DNA from: Rusavskia elegans
Taxonomy: Eukaryota > Ascomycota > Lecanoromycetes > Teloschistales > Teloschistaceae
Reading direction: 5' to 3'
Length of the DNA: 64,000 bases
NCBI GenBank assembly: GCA_011316305.1
Contig: SAUG01000009.1
Coordinates: forward strand, 744,001 to 808,000
Part shown: piece by piece, positions 1 to 12,588 of the stretch
How the letters are laid out: each line of letters opens with the position of its first letter
Numbering within the stretch: the stretch's first letter is position 1
The notes under the pieces: generated by a model
What the model saw: only the letters and a program-made list of their open reading frames with translations
Database searches by the model: none
What the model was told of the DNA's origin: nothing
Made by a program: the position numbers and the translations under genes

Positions 1-483
1 GAGTTCTCCCTAATGAAAGCCCTCAGTGCCCCGTTCATCTCAAGGGCGAGGTCTCTTGCATAACTGGAAGTGTCCAGATCTTCTTTCACGTAAAGATACT
101 TAGCCTTCCGTGCGTATTTCTCCTCGATACTTGACGAGTCTAGTATAGGTCAACCCAGTCATAGTGTAGGTTCGCAGCGTTCACATACCTTCGCCTCTAA
201 GCTGATCAATCTTAGCCTGATAACTCTGTCTCCGCAGCTGAAACAAGACTGGCAAGCTGCTTCTCTTCTCGCCGGACCCTGTATGGGCGTGGCCGTTGTC
301 CTCTTCCGGAGCCGGTAAAGTTTCACGAGCCTCAAACACCCAATCGGATAGAGTAGTCCCAATAAGCCCCCGCAAAACAACCTCAGCTCCAGCTTCACAT
401 CGCTGTGACAGACGTGTGATCCTGTCGGTCAGACCATTCGCACCAACGCTGTACATTCGCTTCAGAAGTCTCATCGACGAGTT

Positions 484-1622
484 TTATCTCACCGCTCCTT
501 TGAAATCCGCATCCCTACTGGGGGTTGTAGTCAGCCAGACTTTGACTGCCGAGTCGATTTCTGACAAGATACCCTCGCGAAAACCTCGAAGATCATCATC
601 TGTAGGGAGATAAGAAATCGGATCCCGCATAAGCGCTTCGATTTTTTCGATTCCTTGGTTCCAGGACTCAGAGGGAGGGCCCAGCCAGGGTCTTGTGTTC
701 GGACCCAGACCCTGAACAATATTGTGGGGAAAGGCCAAGTCCACTGCGTGGTCTTGGGTGGAGACATCGAAGCCACTAGGCTGACTTCGCAACATCAGTC
801 CGGATCTGAAACAAGGATTTGGCCATCTTACCTCTCCGGAGCTCGTATAGGTTGCCGGACAAGCTCCTGTGCAGGGATTTTTGATAACTGTTGACCATGA
901 GAGACCATCAAACCATCTTCGTTATTCGTAATAGAGACCGCAACGCCGTTAACTCTGTCAAGGCATTCATTGTCGGGTTGAAGTACACTAGCTATTGCGA
1001 CACCCTGCCTATCCAAGCTTCCAGTACGTTTTTCACTGATCGGAGCTTGGCTGGATATTCGTTCTTTGGTTCCACCAGCTTGACAAGAATCTGGTCGATA
1101 CATGTTGAATGTACAGTAGTGGCAGCGTGGGTATTCAGGATGGACGAAGCAGTTCTGTCCAGCGACATTACATTGCTGACAAGGTGGATCTGTGATATGA
1201 CCCATTTTTCGGATAGTTTTCGCTGCGATCGTATAGTTGGGGGCAGGTCGTCGCCGACGGGAAGTCTGTGCTTTGCCGGCATTCGTAGCTGGTGTCGGAT
1301 CGACGGCTTGAGACACATCGGTGCTCTTGGTTTTCCCGCGGCCAGTCATCCTTCGTGGTCGCTGTATCTTGCACTCATCGGGGCCCTTTACGAATATATC
1401 CTTTCTGTGGCAAGGTAGAGGAGCCTTACGGGCTTCACGGTCAATGAAAGACCTCGCTTGTCTCAAAGTAGGAGGATGGTAGTAGTTGTTGTCGGTCAAG
1501 ACAGTGCAGAATTGGCCATACGCGTGTGGAAAGTCTTTCTTCCAAGGGCTGTGTACACCCTTGCACTCCTCGATATTATGCCACAACAGCTCCGCAATTG
1601 GATCGGTGACGGCTCTGGACAT
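484..1622 (-). CDS. Putative Zn2Cys6-like Cys-rich protein, two or more exons
   Basis: Exon 1 runs from ATG 1622 down to 832. A 47-nt intron (785-831, donor GTAAGA, branch-like gactgat, acceptor AAG) joins it in frame to 784-484, where a TAA follows. About residues 142-175 carry a six-cysteine cluster with spacing C-x2-C-x6-C-x8-C-x2-C-x9-C, close to the fungal Zn(II)2Cys6 DNA-binding motif. It is preceded by a basic Arg/Lys stretch. In typical family members the cluster is near the N terminus with shorter spacing, so nuclear DNA binding is an inference. Another open frame on the same strand (474-181, ending GEGM) could be a further exon joined by a GTGAGA donor at 491, but no acceptor is convincing. 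The protein is not otherwise recognised. The gene is divergent from the Hsp70-like gene. Confidence 0.5.
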
Positions 1623-2075
1623 TTTGAGGCAGTAATCTTGTCGGTGTGATGGTAAATGGATAGTTACAACAGAGCAGGCCCTAAGTTTCGAAGATACCCT
1701 TGGATCGGAGAGAAAGCAGTGGATTCTTCAGGCGATCAGAATCCTGATCATGGGGCTATGCCCGGTTCCGGTCTGCGCCAGCACAGCACCGAGCTACCGA
1801 ACCCAGACATATCTCCTGTGCGTTTTGCCATCTTGGCCGGGTCTGCCCACGAGCCCACTTTGCTACATTGACAGATCATTTCTGATGGTCTTACAGCTGA
1901 GGATCGTACTACTGCAGACCTCCTATGCACGCCTCCCAGCGGTCTGGCGACCAATTAGGTTGCTCCGTAGTCGATTTGCTACGACTGAACCGGACGGTAT
2001 ACTATCTGACAATTCTCACGAAATTCCTGAGAGCTTTTGACATAAGCTACACCTCTTTGTATCTACATTGTGATC
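1623..2075. promoter_or_regulatory. Divergent intergenic region
   Basis: This 450-bp gap separates the start of the minus-strand Cys-rich gene from the ATG (2076) of the plus-strand Hsp70-like gene, so it probably holds both promoters. I see no clear TATA box or operator-like repeat. Only short open frames occur. Confidence 0.4.
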
Positions 2076-4883
2076 ATGTCCAGCGAATCAAGACTGAAGA
2101 TTATAGCTGCTGCTGATATAGGCACTACGAGGGCGAAAATCGCCTATCACATACTTTCTCGAGCAGCTCCTGCACAAGAATCCCAAACCAGCTGGTCGTT
2201 CAGACCTTGGGAACGTCGAATCCATCGCATCAGCATTTCCCGTGAACATGGCTACGCAGAACCAACGAAGCTGGCATACCACAGAAAGAAGGGTCGTTTT
2301 CTGTACGGTTCTGGAGTCGAAAAGGAAATCAGTTTGGCTATCAATAAATCAGACCCTGATGAGTTGAAGCCTGAGGATGTCCTGGACCTTCTGAAATTAG
2401 GCCTGGATAGATCAGCGCAAACCGAATCTATACGTACAAGGCAGCGAGAACAACGCCAGAAGATGCCTCGCAAAGACAACGGTGCAGAACTCTCTGCAAT
2501 CGACATGCTTGCGCAATACCTAGCGTGGCTCAGCGGCCGTGCCATTGCGCAGTTCAGAGTCCACCTTGGGATCCCTCTCTTTGATACAATAAATGTGGAC
2601 TGGGTCTTGGCCGTTCCCGCAGAGTGGGACATCGCAATGGAAGACTATAGAGAAGCTGCTAGGCAAGCAGGTCTGGGTGAAGTTCAGCTGGTGACCGAGA
2701 CCGAGGCGGCTGCAGCTGCTCTGATAAGCAGCGAACAGCGCGAGGATCGATTCGAGGAACTGGTAAACAAGACCTCTTGACTCATGGTCACAGCTAATGA
2801 AGTGTGTAGGCTCAAGATCCTATCCTTGTCATGGATGCCGGTGGTGGTACTCATGTGAGTTTTGGAGCTCAAGGATACTAGGACTAGTGCCGCTGTTGAC
2901 TGCATTTACCAGAATAGTATCACGTACATTGTGAGCCCAGATGGAACCATGAAGGAAGGTGGTCATGGGACTGGTAGGTCGATCATACCTTCACCGTAGT
3001 TGAAGGTCAAGCCTGAACGCATCTCAGGGGGGCTCAATGGAGGTTACTGGCTCAATCACTATTTTCGTCAATATCTTGAAACAGATCAGCAGCAGCGGCG
3101 TCGCATAGATCAAATCCTGACAGATCAGCACAAAGATCCCCACAGCGACCAGCGACAGAAGCTTCTCAACGACCTTGTCACCGAATTCGAACGGGCGAAG
3201 AGGACGTTCAACGGTTATGCTGAGGATGATGACTCAAAAATATCCTTTGGACCAATCCGAGGTTTTGAGGACGTAATGGAACTGTCGAAGTACGCACAAT
3301 CCCTCTCCTGCAAATACTTGTGGAAGCCACTGATCACAACAGATCGACATCTGAGGGCACATTTGCCAAAATTCTAGACCCGATTATTGTGGGGACGAGA
3401 AAACAAATCAGTGACTTCAATGCAAAGCATGCAGATCCTATTAAGGCATGTCACTCCATCAGCTTGGCACCTTTTCTAATGGTGCTGATACCAGTCGATT
3501 TTTATCTTTGGTGGCCTCAGCGAGAGCCCACACGTACTGGAAACTTTCATGAGACGCTTTACTTACAATCAGGAGATGGGCTATCCGATCACCGTGAAAC
3601 GGCCATCCATAGCTGAATCGTAGGGTCCCGTATTATCGTCCTTCTGGCTTGGCTAATGAGCGACAGCGACGGCAAGCTTGTTGTTGCGGAAGGGGCTGTG
3701 ATCAGATCCCTTCGTGGCGAAACAGTCACCACTAGGTATAATCGTCGTAGCTTTGCTGTGGTGCAGGACTTCGATAAACACGATTTCCGGGGCGATAGGA
3801 GAGGTGCAAAATGGGAACGAGACTGTGAAGATAACGAACTCAGGGTACGAAACAGAGCTGTGTTGCTGTCTCGTGTGGTCAGTAGTTGTCGTCAGATGTA
3901 TGCGTTCCAGAGCAAGCTGACTACTTATAGGGCGAGACATGTGGAAGCCAGAGGCAATGCTACGTCCGAGGTGAAAGAGGCCTGCCCGAGAACGAGTCGA
4001 TTAGGTTCAGAGAATTCCTGGTCACATCTCCATACGAGCTAGAAGATCACGCGGATATTTTACACGCGCCAAATGGTTTGCCCTTTTCTCAATCATAGTG
4101 TAGCACTGAGCTAACCACAAGCTTGTAGGTGTCAAATGCGTGGGCTTCGTGGAATTCGACGTTGACGATATGGATCGGTCGCAATTTCAGCAGAAACCCA
4201 ACCGTAGGACAAAACAATGCTACCGCAGATGTCAGTATGAGGTCCGATATTGGGAGGACCATCTACACCGACGGCTTCAAGTGGCTATACCCAGGACAGG
4301 TGTTTTCCCAGACGATTGGCGAAAGCTTCCAGGGATGGGCGATCATGATGTGGATGCCAGGCTCGGACCTGGTGTCATTTACAAAGACTTGCAAATCAGG
4401 AGAGGCGAGTGCTCAAAGGATTTGGAAGAAGATCCACGGGGCATTTTCCGATACCAGGACGCAGTACTTGAAAGGTTGATGGTTAGTCAAAGCCTGAAAA
4501 CCACATCCTTGCGACCCAATCCGCCTAGGAAGGTTGCAAGATTCGCGTTTAACAACGAAGACCAGGTCGCTTACAATTTGGCGCCCCAAGCACCCTCCAG
4601 AAAATGGATTCGTGATCGTGACTGTGTCGAACCAACTCCGAGATACAGAAGACATGCCGCCCCGGAATTCGACCCTGGCAAATCTTCCAGAGAGGGTTCA
4701 TTGCTGGTAGTGCTCCGGGTCAAGGTCAAACCTTCTCCTCATGAAGAAGGTCCTGTTGCGGCGCTGGGTCCAAACGTGCGAAACAGCAAACGTCTATGCA
4801 GACCCTGGAAAAGATGTCAGAGTGCCGTCTGTGGGCATTACAGATTTGACATAGGCCACCACACCGGAGAGTCTACAAGCTAA
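2076..4883 (+). CDS. Hsp70-like (actin-fold ATPase) protein, about nine exons
   Basis: The ATG at 2076 gives MSSESRLKII followed by ADIGTTRAK, the phosphate-1 loop of the Hsp70/actin ATPase fold. LAVPAEW and ETEAAAAAL follow. The second exon supplies DAGGGT (phosphate 2), and exons 3 and 4 join to form GTGGLNGGYWLN. IFGGLSESP is the adenosine motif. Exons consistent in phase are 2076-2762, 2810-2854, 2913-2973, 3028-3289, 3343-3445, 3495-3619, 3667-3877, 3931-4075 and 4129 onward; introns are 47-58 nt. The intron at 3446-3494 appears to be GC-AG. This resembles the large fungal group of cytosolic Hsp70-like proteins related to HSPA12, which lack the canonical EEVD tail; substrates are unknown. 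The last exon is uncertain. The current frame stays open to 4883, longer than usual, while better similarity (TIYTDGFKWLYPGQ) continues in another frame that stops at 4479. A frameshift or missed intron near 4,200 is likely. Confidence 0.85.
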
Positions 4884-6581
4884 GACTGCACCCTTCTCCG
4901 CCCAAGACTATCGCTCAAGGTGCTCAATCTACCAGGCCGGTACTTATGGTGGCGTTGGTCGCTTGTGGCACTTCTGGAACTCCATTATATTGCGGCTGAG
5001 ACGGTCTCAAAAGCTTGATCAAGCGTTCGAAGCCCCTAAGTTCTCCATAGCTTCGCAAAATGAAAGAATGTGTTTAGTGCAATCAACTCGACTGGGTACC
5101 TCTGACTCGATCCTATCGTATCATCGAATGCCTGATAATCAAGGTTGCTACATCATGGGATGCCACGGGTCAGGATTACAGACCATTTGTCAACATGCGT
5201 CAGCTACAGATGCAACTTGTCCCCTCGGCGCCCGCGATGCGGTCGCCCTTACACACCGCTGAGTCAGAGTCGTTGGCAAACCTCCCTCATTGTACGTGCT
5301 GTGTACATGCATGCAGCTGGTGGAAATTGGCATTTGCCCCAGCGGTGGCACGTCGTTGCACATGCAGGGTGGCTCAGAGGTTGAGTTAACCTATCAAAAA
5401 GCGATGATACACCACATACGGATCAAACGGCGTGGGAACAGAGATGACCCCACAGGACTACCTGCCAGGCTGTGGTGGAATTGCCCCAGGCATCTGATCA
5501 GCAAGTATATCATCGGAGCCGGTGTGGATTAGCCACATGATCTTGCCCGATGAAAGAGCAAACGGCACCCAATGACGAATGAAAGAACGGTAACGTGCAA
5601 ACCGCCGCTCAACGATGCGTACCAAGAGTCGGCCGGAACCAGCACCCTGCATTTGAGTTGGAAGTTCAGTCGGAAAAGAGATATATCGAGCTGTTCGACA
5701 TTTGCTACTTGCGGAGCCCAACAGATCCTAGATATCATAAAGCAAGGACCTCCGAATAACAGCAAATGCGGCATCATGTTTTTGGCATTCGGTATGCAAG
5801 CACATGCGCACTGAACACGGTATGAGGGACGCCGGCACAAGCTAAATGATATGATATGATGTATCTCGCTGAATCCGAAACTTTGAGAGCTCTAGATCTT
5901 GTGGGTCCGATGCTGCTAGACAGTTTGTACGAGGAATGACCAGCGCTTGGATGCAGGTACCCGTGCGGGGAAAAGTATGCGATCAGAAAAGGAAGATCTC
6001 GATCGTCGATTTCCAAGTGCAGGGCACGTTCGGATAGCCGCGTTATCCCTGCAAGGTAGGATAGCCATCCGAAAAGCGGGCTTACCAGTTGTTTGGTCAT
6101 CTTTGTGGAGCAGACCCGTGATCCGACTGGTTCATATGTATCTTCGATAATGTGGAACCCACAGCCTTCCCAGATGGTCTTCCGGCTTTTTTCCCCACAG
6201 CCTCTTGTGACCAGTATTGACCTCCAAAGCTGCACACTGTTTGAGATCTTTGCTTAGAATCGTCTGCGGAAGCTGCCTTCCACACCAAGAAATGGCCTGA
6301 GTTCCTTCGGGGGAATAGCTACCCGTCCCTCGAACCTGGGCAGCGACATGGTCTGGGTCTGCTCCTTTGCCCTTCCGTTTCCCCTTTCTTCTCAGGTGCA
6401 TGCATTGCGGCATTCCTTCGTTTCCAGCACCTCAGATCGAAACTACCCCTTTGTCAACAGTCAGAAATTTCACTGGCACTATCTGCCTTCGTTTTCACGT
6501 CCCTCGATCCTCAACCTCGACTACTACAGCTTGACGATCAAAACTCTCTCAATCCAACTCCTGCAGCGTATCAATCGAATC
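4884..6581. other. No convincing gene; ends in a CT-rich leader
   Basis: Short open frames occur on both strands (for example minus 6235-5774 and plus 4963-5262). None shows recognisable domains or consistent splice joins. An ATG near 4,947 gives a short hydrophobic start that stops after about 17 codons. From about 6,480 the DNA becomes pyrimidine-rich in the style of a fungal 5' leader before the ATG at 6582. Confidence 0.4.
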
Positions 6582-7444
6582 ATGGCCGACGAACACGAAA
6601 ACATCATGGCACGAGTAGGGAATCAGGCGATACGGGTGTTCCTGGACGTCAGTACCTATGCCGCTATCCCTATCTTTGCATCTTCACACAACATGGGGAC
6701 TAACCAATCAAAGGGCAAGGAATCCAACTACTTGAACGACCGTTCTGTTCGTTTCGCCCTAGGTTAGAGATTCCCAGCCGCGGAACCACCAATGGGGCTC
6801 AGAGAGTTCTCCGCCCGAACCAGTCCTCCGCACGCATCGGACCTGAGTGTTGATATCCTATATCTCCCCGAAAGTCTATCATATCCATTGACCATTCATG
6901 GGCTTGCTGGCTAACCTTTGATCTCCTAGATAATACCCATCCGGGTTCCCGGCAAATCGATCTGGTCGTAAAGGATCGGTTGGGACTTTGGGGATTCGAT
7001 AGAGAAACCGCGCGCTGTGCCCGTTCCCCGGGAAACCTTTCCTTGAATTATCAAATCGTGATTCCTCGAAGCTTTCTCTTTCCTACAGGTCGGCGCCAGG
7101 TTCCTGGTATGAGTCCCGCAGACGAAGTGCCGGGCTGCGGATCTACGGCTGATTTGATCTTAGAGAATATACCAGATGATCCCTTAATGGTTTTGGATTT
7201 CGGTGGTGGTCGTACGCCATTGAAGCAAGTGGAGCGGAAGGGCGTTGGACAAGAGGATCTGTATCGGGACAGTATCCTAGGCAACAGTATTGATCATAAA
7301 GGCCACTTCTGCATTCTGCTTTCAGGCACACAGACTGGAAAGCAGATTGAGAATTGCGTCACAGCACACAGTTCTTGGTCCAGCGATGCCGCTCTTGCTT
7401 TCCCGTTGGGGATTCTAATCGAGCAAGCGTGGGTCGTTATGTAG
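6582..7444 (+). CDS. Hypothetical two-exon protein
   Basis: The start at 6582 (context atcATGGCC) follows a pyrimidine-rich leader typical of filamentous fungi. The first exon begins MADEHENIMARVGNQAIRVF. A GTTAGA donor at 6763 and a strong acceptor at 6929 (branch ggctaacc, then ctcctag) define a 167-nt intron. It joins both open frames in phase, giving a stop at 7442-7444 and about 231 residues. I recognise no domain, signal peptide or membrane segment. The intron is longer than its neighbours and the second exon has ordinary-looking composition, so the model may be wrong or the locus may be decaying. Confidence 0.3.
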
Positions 7445-9427
7445 TCTATCTATCAATCAAGCCACGCAACATTTCCACTTCCCACGGACAGATCGTTCTG
7501 GTCGACCTAGTACCCTTATATCGCTTCCGCTGCTAGGGTCGCCGATGTAGGGGTTATGCAGTCGAATGAGACTCCGCGGCGATCCTCAGAAGTAGCGGAA
7601 GGGTTAAAGCCAAACCCCCTTTACCACCAACTCCACAGACCTGCTGCCTCGAGGTTCCAAAGAAACGTAGCGCTCATCCTGTATATGTTCTTCCCTTTCT
7701 CCGTAAATAAATATTTTTGACGCAGTTGCTCGGTCCCCTATAGTATTTGACAACGACTGAACAGCGCACTCCGTAATCCTATGACGCCGCGCCCCGCTCC
7801 ACTATGATGAATCGATGTTGATATTTGTAAGAATGTTGAAGCTCTATCGAACTGTATACATGAAAGCTTTCATAAGCGCTGGTGGTGCTCATCAGATTTC
7901 GTGATAAGGTGGCGAATACGTCTTGGCGCCTTGGCGCCCATGGCTCACAGGATCCAGCTTCTTCTCAATCACCCAACAGCATCTACTCCTTCGCCTCCTA
8001 GATTTCAAAATTCCAACACTCGTTTCCAAAGAGATTAGCCCTCGATATAATTCTTTCCCGCGATAGGAAAAGGGAGAGTCTACCCCTTCCACTGCTACTG
8101 GTCCCAATTCAGGGGTTAGTTACTTCCGCACAATTTGCCTGGCCCCTGAATCGGAACCCACTCAAAGTACCACTCGCATCGAAAGGGATAGATCTCGCCT
8201 GTAGAACTTGGTAGGAGAATATGACTATTTCATCGGCTGTCTGTCCGTTGGTTAGGTGTATGTTAATTTAGGTGAGAAAATTTGGAAAGGCGGATGTTTC
8301 AACGTTGATGATGTTGAAGATATGAAAATGAAGTATAGGTGCGTGTGATTGCGAGTGTATCTACTGGGCATGACATTACTGGTATCGGCTATTCAGGTGA
8401 ATTCTGGTATTTTGAATCGGCATTGTTGGGACGGTGGCGCATACAGTGTTGCTATATCAGACCATAAAATTGAGTGGCAAGCCTAGCAGAAGGCAAGGTT
8501 TTTCACTGAGGCAGAAAAAGGCGGTGGTTCAACGGCCAGTAATGGCGAGGCCGTTATCTTTGGTTGCGGTAGGAAATAGAGGAATGCTGAAACGGTTTCG
8601 ATCTTCAGGATAAGGACAGACATTAGGGCGTGAAAGCAGATATAGGATAAGAGCTAAACTGATTTTCCCATGCTGGTATGGTGTTGAGAATGGAGCTGGA
8701 AGGAGTTGAAGCATAGGTGATCAGTGCTGTAAGCGTCAATGTGCATCCTATGACTGATATGATACTTCTGAGACTGAACGAAGCCAATTGGGCAATTTGT
8801 TTTGCAAGATGTCGGTGTATGTTGTCAGAGGGAAGTATGTAAACTGATCTGCCACGGAAGCTTGAACATCTTTGCATCATCGACCACTGATATAAAGATT
8901 TGGAAGATTTTTAGCGATGCTAGCTGGAAAATTAGAATGCTGTGACGCTTTTCTGCGCTTTTAGCCTAGCCTCCAATAGGCCTTTTCACTTCCAGGTTTG
9001 GCTTGGAAGAGGGAGGCTTGCTGGCAGCTGCTACTGTGATAGCATTCCCCCATCCTCGGACCCTCCTTGTTTCCACTTCTGGCTGTTGCAATGTAGAGGG
9101 TGACAATTTGAAATTGCCGATTCTGCCAAGTGTTCGTATTGATGGAGTCAACCCTCATCCCGGGACGAGTCACTTGTCCAAGGGGCGCAGAGTATCTTCC
9201 GCACTAGTAGGGCGTCCGATTTGGCTGGCAGTCGAGATCTCGGATGCCCACCTCAAAAAAGTCGAAGAGATACATTTCCTCCCTCGTCTCATCGAATCAA
9301 GCTGGTTGAAAAGCTACCCACCTACTGCCAGGAGGTGTATTCATGGAAAAAAAGGATTCTGCTGCCATGACAACACTTGCTCCCGAAGTGGTTGGTCCTC
9401 AATCTGGCACAGTTTGAAAAACTCTTG
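7445..9427. other. Long stretch without a supported gene
   Basis: Nothing here can be assigned. The longest open frames are short, for example minus 8880-8623 with one hydrophobic stretch and plus 9003-9611, which mostly mirrors the F-box-like gene on the other strand. No repeats, tRNA-like boxes or convincing splice pairs were seen. The 3' end of the minus-strand gene at 9428 lies at its right edge. Confidence 0.4.
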
Positions 9428-10411
9428 CTACTCTTTGAGCCTCTTGATCTCTGAAGGCAGAAAGAGAAGAGCCATCCAGCGTTTGTTTTCGGCGTCGTCC
9501 AGCACATGGATCCATTTCCTGATCCAAAGATACAGCACGAATTTGCCGTCAACCATCCCAAGCCTGAAACCGATATGCGTATCGCAAAGGGCACAAGTTG
9601 TGAATTGTTGATTCATTGCACGATAGCAAATGCGGCAATTGCATTGGAAGGCATAAATTCCAAAAGTTCTTTCGCATTCTGGGTTATACCATCTTGACAC
9701 CTTGGGATCACTGATGCTGAGGTGAGGACAAACTCGTACATGTATCGACTCGAGCGTGGCGGTGATAGCAGCCGACGTCATGGATGGTTTGCTGTCAAAG
9801 ATCTTGATAGGGTACGCCTGAACGAGGTACCCGTCAAAGATAGCGACGAAATGCTGTTTACACTTGCACAGGTGAGATCTGGCTAGGTGAGTGGTATGCC
9901 CGGAAGTGCACAGATCACAGGCAGGGCAGCGATCCATTGTGCTAAGCTCATCGAAGCTCCATCTGGCGAATGGACATATCCATGGAAGGCCTTCATGTTT
10001 CATACACTGCCTCTCATATCCAGGCTCGCGCAAAGTGGCCATAGAGCACGCCGAGACATCGTGGTCTGCATGGCAAACGCTGCAGAAGTGGTGGCGTAGT
10101 CCGAGAGAGGGGTCGTTGGTCGTTTCATTTGCTTGCCCTGGACCTAGAAAGAATCTCTGATGCTGAAGGCGTTCCGGACTTTCACTCGATCTGTGAATCC
10201 GATCGAATAGATCCTCGATATCTGGAGAGTAGCAGTAATAGAATCTCCGGCAGTTACGACGTAGGAGCAGAATCGAGCCGGGAAGGAAAGTATTGATATG
10301 TAGAAGGAGTTCCGTTGGAAGTAAGTGTAGGCTAGGCTGGCTTTTTACGCCACCAATATGCAGGTGTGTATATTTTACCTGCTTGTCGAAGGTATCGTCG
10401 AAGAGCTGCAA
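9428..10411 (-). CDS. F-box-like, Cys/His-rich hypothetical protein
   Basis: A single open frame of 327 residues. Residues about 29-72 (LHLLPTELLLHINTFL and onward) match the start of an F-box (LPxELxxxI...L), the motif that binds Skp1 in SCF ubiquitin ligases. The middle and C terminus carry many Cys/His pairs (FCSVCHADH, CPACDLC, CKCKQH, CNCRIC, CALCDTH) that could bind zinc. This arrangement is common among undescribed ascomycete F-box proteins; substrate and role are unknown. The N terminus is unsure. A 42-nt in-frame segment just before the F-box begins GTAAAA and ends CCAG, so it could be an intron, and translation might start upstream. Confidence 0.6.
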   Translation of the reverse strand: MQLFDDTFDKQVKYTHLHIGGVKSQPSLHLLPTELLLHINTFLPGSILLLRRNCRRFYYCYSPDIEDLFDRIHRSSESPERLQHQRFFLGPGQANETTNDPSLGLRHHFCSVCHADHDVSACSMATLREPGYERQCMKHEGLPWICPFARWSFDELSTMDRCPACDLCTSGHTTHLARSHLCKCKQHFVAIFDGYLVQAYPIKIFDSKPSMTSAAITATLESIHVRVCPHLSISDPKVSRWYNPECERTFGIYAFQCNCRICYRAMNQQFTTCALCDTHIGFRLGMVDGKFVLYLWIRKWIHVLDDAENKRWMALLFLPSEIKRLKE

Positions 10412-11758
10412 ACAGCTTGGAAAGTCGAGACTGTTGGACGTATGGAGCCGGGACAGACAATCCAGCCCAAAGCTGACTCGGTACAGCTTTTCGATGCTGT
10501 TTCATTGTTGTTGGATGAAATTTTCACCTCAAGAGAACATGTTCAAGACTCTGCGGTCCCAAAAAATCGGCATAACTCCTTGGGACTAGCTTACCGTTAA
10601 CTTCGTTGAGCAGGTTTCCCGGAACATATCTCATGGCTTGCGCAAGTTTTACTTACCACTACTACCCGGCTTTTGCGTATGACTATAAAAGAACGTCTTC
10701 CCTCCTCCCTCCTCTTTTCTTCTCCAGCTGAGTGCAAGGGCGTACGCGAGTCAGTGAGGATTCGTCCGAGACCGTGTTTTTGCTGGTTGAAAACTACAAC
10801 ATAGACTACTCGATATGGACCTCGGTTCGTATCGGAATCTTTGTATCACAATTCCAGTCTTCCAAAGAAGATATATCTTTCCACCAGGGTCAGCCTACAT
10901 GGCTGACTGTGGAGAAGAGATCCCATCTTTTTCCGCAAGAGCACGTGTTGAATGGACGATTTCCCTAGGAAGTCTTTGACGCCGCCACCTAATTGCGGTC
11001 TTACATTACTATCGTTGTACCGAGCATAGGAAAAAACAAATAGAGACAACAAAGAGACATCCCATATCCGACTCACGCTTGGTCATTGTGTAAATGTGTT
11101 CATACGGCTCACCTTCTTAGCCTTTTCATACGAAGACTGATGAGGAAGTACCTTTCTCGTTGACCACTCGTTCCTCTTGCGCGGAAACTGAATCTCACAT
11201 TGATAGCCTACAGGCCGAGCCATCTATACTATCCCTCCGATCACCCGTGATGATCGAGCCTTCTAAGTAGTTGAACCTTCTTAGTGATGTCAGGGACAAG
11301 CGTGGCAGGGAGATCACTGCACACAGGGCGAATATAGACCCCTGACTTCTGGGAGTCTTGAGAATCATACGATGACCGAGCAGGGACTCCTCTGTAGTAT
11401 CATCTGTTCCGCGGCTATTTATGGTGACAGACGTGTTGGTTTCGAGGCCTCCTCATAGTGACAGCTCTTGGCGCCAAGCTTTGTTGGAACTTGTGTCCGT
11501 AATCTCAGCCCTACTGATATCTCGAGCTGTTCTTCACCAAATTGCAACGACGAGCGTCCCTTCCTGGGTGTTGAAGGCCTCCAATTCTGTTGCGACTTTG
11601 GATTGATACCTGCCTGCTGAAAACCGAGGAATAGTATCTACCGGGCTTATCACGGTGACCAGCGCACGAGCTTGGGGCAAGAGCTTCGGAACATTCTGTC
11701 GCCCCTTCACAGCTGGCCCTGCCCTTCTGCTTCAGGGCTGTCATCCAAAAGTCAAGAC
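10412..11758. other. Intergenic; orphan TATA/CT promoter-like element
   Basis: At about 10,681-10,730 the sequence gactataaaagaacg is followed by a long CT-rich tract ending ttctccag, which looks like a fungal core promoter or leader. The following 300 bp holds only a short open frame (10732-10968) with no recognisable domain. The rest up to the SEC22 start shows no supported gene and probably contains the SEC22 promoter at its right end. Confidence 0.35.
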
Positions 11759-12588
11759 ATGGTCAAATCAACGCAGATTGCGAGGCTTGACGGTTCGGCG
11801 CCTGGAAACACACCCACTGTCCAGACACTAAAAAATTCTTTTCAGGCCTGATGCTGGCAGCCTCCATCGACGATGAGCAGGTGAGCAGGCCGGTCTTGAT
11901 GTCGCTGAAATGCTTACAAGCTGACAAATCGTACGCACAAGTCAGAAGCAGAGCTCGCCGAACCCAAATCAAACGCAAAAATGGTCATTCGCCGCTTAGA
12001 CCGCAATTCCGAACCCCAAGCCAGCATCGAAGCCGATAAGTACACCATACAGTACGGTATCTCTTCTACCACACCAAGATTGCACCAAAGACTACGACTG
12101 ACACGGATTACCGCAACAGCTACCTAATCTCCTCCTCCATCTGCTTCCTCACCATCTGCGACCGCTCCTACCCGCGCAAACTAGCCTTCACATACCTCTC
12201 CGATCTCGCCACAGAATTCACAACGACGTATTCGTCACAACAATACCTTTCCCCCACATGCCGACCCTACGCCTTCGTTGAATTCGACACCTTCATCCAA
12301 CGCACCAAGAAGACCTACCAAGACTCTCGCGCCACGCAGAACCTGGATAAGCTGAATGATGAGTTGAGGGACGTGACGAAGGTGATGACGAAGAATATTG
12401 AGGATCTGCTGTACAGAGGGGACAGCCTGGAGAAGATGGGGGATATGAGTCAGAGACTGAGGGAGGATAGTAGGAAATATAAGAGGGCGGCGGTGAGGAT
12501 TAATTGGGAGTTGCTGTTGAAGCAGTATGGACCGTTCGCGGGGCTGGGGGTTATTGTGCTGTTCTTTCTGTGGTATAGATTCTTCTAG
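11759..12588 (+). CDS. SEC22: SEC22 R-SNARE, ER-Golgi vesicle fusion
   Basis: Four exons (11759-11792, 11846-11880, 11942-12051, 12120-12588) splice in phase to a 215-residue protein, the family's usual length. Introns are 53, 61 and 68 nt with CTGAC-type branches. The N terminus (MVKSTQIARLDG, then GLMLAASIDDEQ) and the region through TICDRSYPRKLAF form the longin domain. RPYAFVEFDTFIQ precedes the SNARE helix, which holds the zero-layer arginine in LLYRGDSL. A C-terminal hydrophobic anchor (GLGVIVLFFLWYRFF) follows. Sec22 cycles between ER and Golgi and pairs with Q-SNAREs such as Sed5, Bet1 and Bos1, or Ufe1 in retrograde transport; this is family knowledge. The gene is convergent with VPS55, 322 bp away. 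No damage is seen. Confidence 0.97.

Noticed and set aside
2913..2999. Alternative splicing at the GTGAGC donor (2931) to acceptor 2999 in the Hsp70-like gene
   Set aside because: It is in phase but deletes part of the conserved GTGGLNGG motif, which the 2974-3027 intron restores exactly.
5774..6235. A 153-codon minus-strand frame
   Set aside because: No domain, no leader or splice signals, and overlapping frames of similar quality; judged random.
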